Shown in pieces: positions 63,609-64,000 of a DNA stretch of 64,000 nucleotides. This DNA comes from Pictodentalium vernedei (Eukaryota; Mollusca; Scaphopoda; Dentaliida; Dentaliidae). Under the pieces are notes generated by a model, which was given only the letters and a program-made list of their open reading frames with translations, did no database searches and was not told the origin of the DNA. Numbering within the stretch: the stretch's first letter is position 1; each line of letters begins with the position of its first letter. The translations under genes and the position numbers were made by a program. The DNA is taken from the NCBI GenBank assembly GCA_031216915.1, contig CM062294.1, positions 26,846,985 through 26,910,984 of the forward strand, given 5' to 3'.

Positions 63609-64000
63609 ATTCCATATCCTCTAGAAAGGTAGGATAAAAAAATAACTGCAGTCTGCAGTCAGACGGCTGTAGACTGCTGTTTATTTTATCAATGCCCTGT
63701 GTATAGACCTTTGATAATAAGCCAAAAATGGGACGAAATTGTGCCCAGGACGAGTTCAAGGGATTAAGGAACTAGATAAGTGACGACAAATGATTTTACT
63801 GTGAAAATACATTCGAAAAACAGTAGACAGTTTGGATAATTTCTTCCACGCAGTGCTGTCTGGGTTACAATACACCGTTTTTTCCATTGGCAACAGTACA
63901 AATCTTTCCCCCTCTCCTGACCTCGTCGAGCTGATTTTGGCAAAGACAACCTTGTATCTATTTAGATTATCACCTCGTGAAAAAAATATACTGAAAAAAT
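63609..64000. other. Unassigned sequence to the window end
   Basis: A small TGCAGTC...GACTGCT inverted pair lies near 63647-63680. No gene recognised. Confidence 0.35.

Overview
This window looks like an intergenic or intronic block of a repeat-rich metazoan genome. It is AT-rich, has no operon-like organisation, and I recognise no host protein-coding gene, no intact tRNA or rRNA gene and no CRISPR array. The repertoire (tRNA- and 5S-headed SINEs ending in a TTAAACACCAATAAATAAA tail, many palindromic MITEs, a DD34E Tc1-type transposase relic, and an AGCTCATC...GGGGCCTCTTG element with GTCC-rich ends) suggests a marine invertebrate. A mollusc or another lophotrochozoan is my best guess; this is inference, not proof.

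Layout. 0-6 kb: a G-rich hAT-type MITE, a tRNA-SINE, a TTAA-flanked MITE, a solo arm of a long-TIR element, a 957-bp TA-flanked element, a piggyBac-type MITE, a decayed Tc1 transposase and a TA-flanked MITE. 6-16 kb: mostly unassigned sequence with a 5S-headed SINE, MITEs, and a palindrome flanked by direct copies of 180 bp. 16-18 kb: a dispersed palindromic repeat joined to a 33-unit, 50-bp satellite. 18-30 kb: dense SINEs and MITEs, often nested (a three-level nest at 23.0-24.1 kb), plus a broken Lys/Arg-rich ORF1-like gene whose 3' region ends in a GC hairpin. 30-42 kb: large palindromes, two hAT-type elements with 8-bp target duplications, and two copies of a Helentron-like element. 42-49 kb: a 454-bp CAC-ended element, a second type of 5S-derived sequence, truncated SINE tails and a second 5S-headed SINE. 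49.75-51.8 kb: a 48-bp satellite with an 813-bp higher-order unit. 52-64 kb: more TTAA MITEs, a 2.26-kb long-TIR element carrying two tandem arrays, a hAT-type element, minisatellites and a diverged Helentron-like copy.

The functional logic is that of transposition. Almost every non-autonomous family depends on enzymes encoded elsewhere (piggyBac, Tc1/mariner, hAT, CACTA-like, Helitron-like, LINE). The only coding relics seen here are the Tc1-type transposase at 4.2-5.1 kb and the ORF1-like gene at 22.0-22.8 kb, and both are broken. The most interesting signals are one SINE body driven by two different Pol III heads with two alternative tails, the higher-order structure of the 48-bp satellite, the arrays inside the long-TIR element, and the clean nested insertions that give relative ages.
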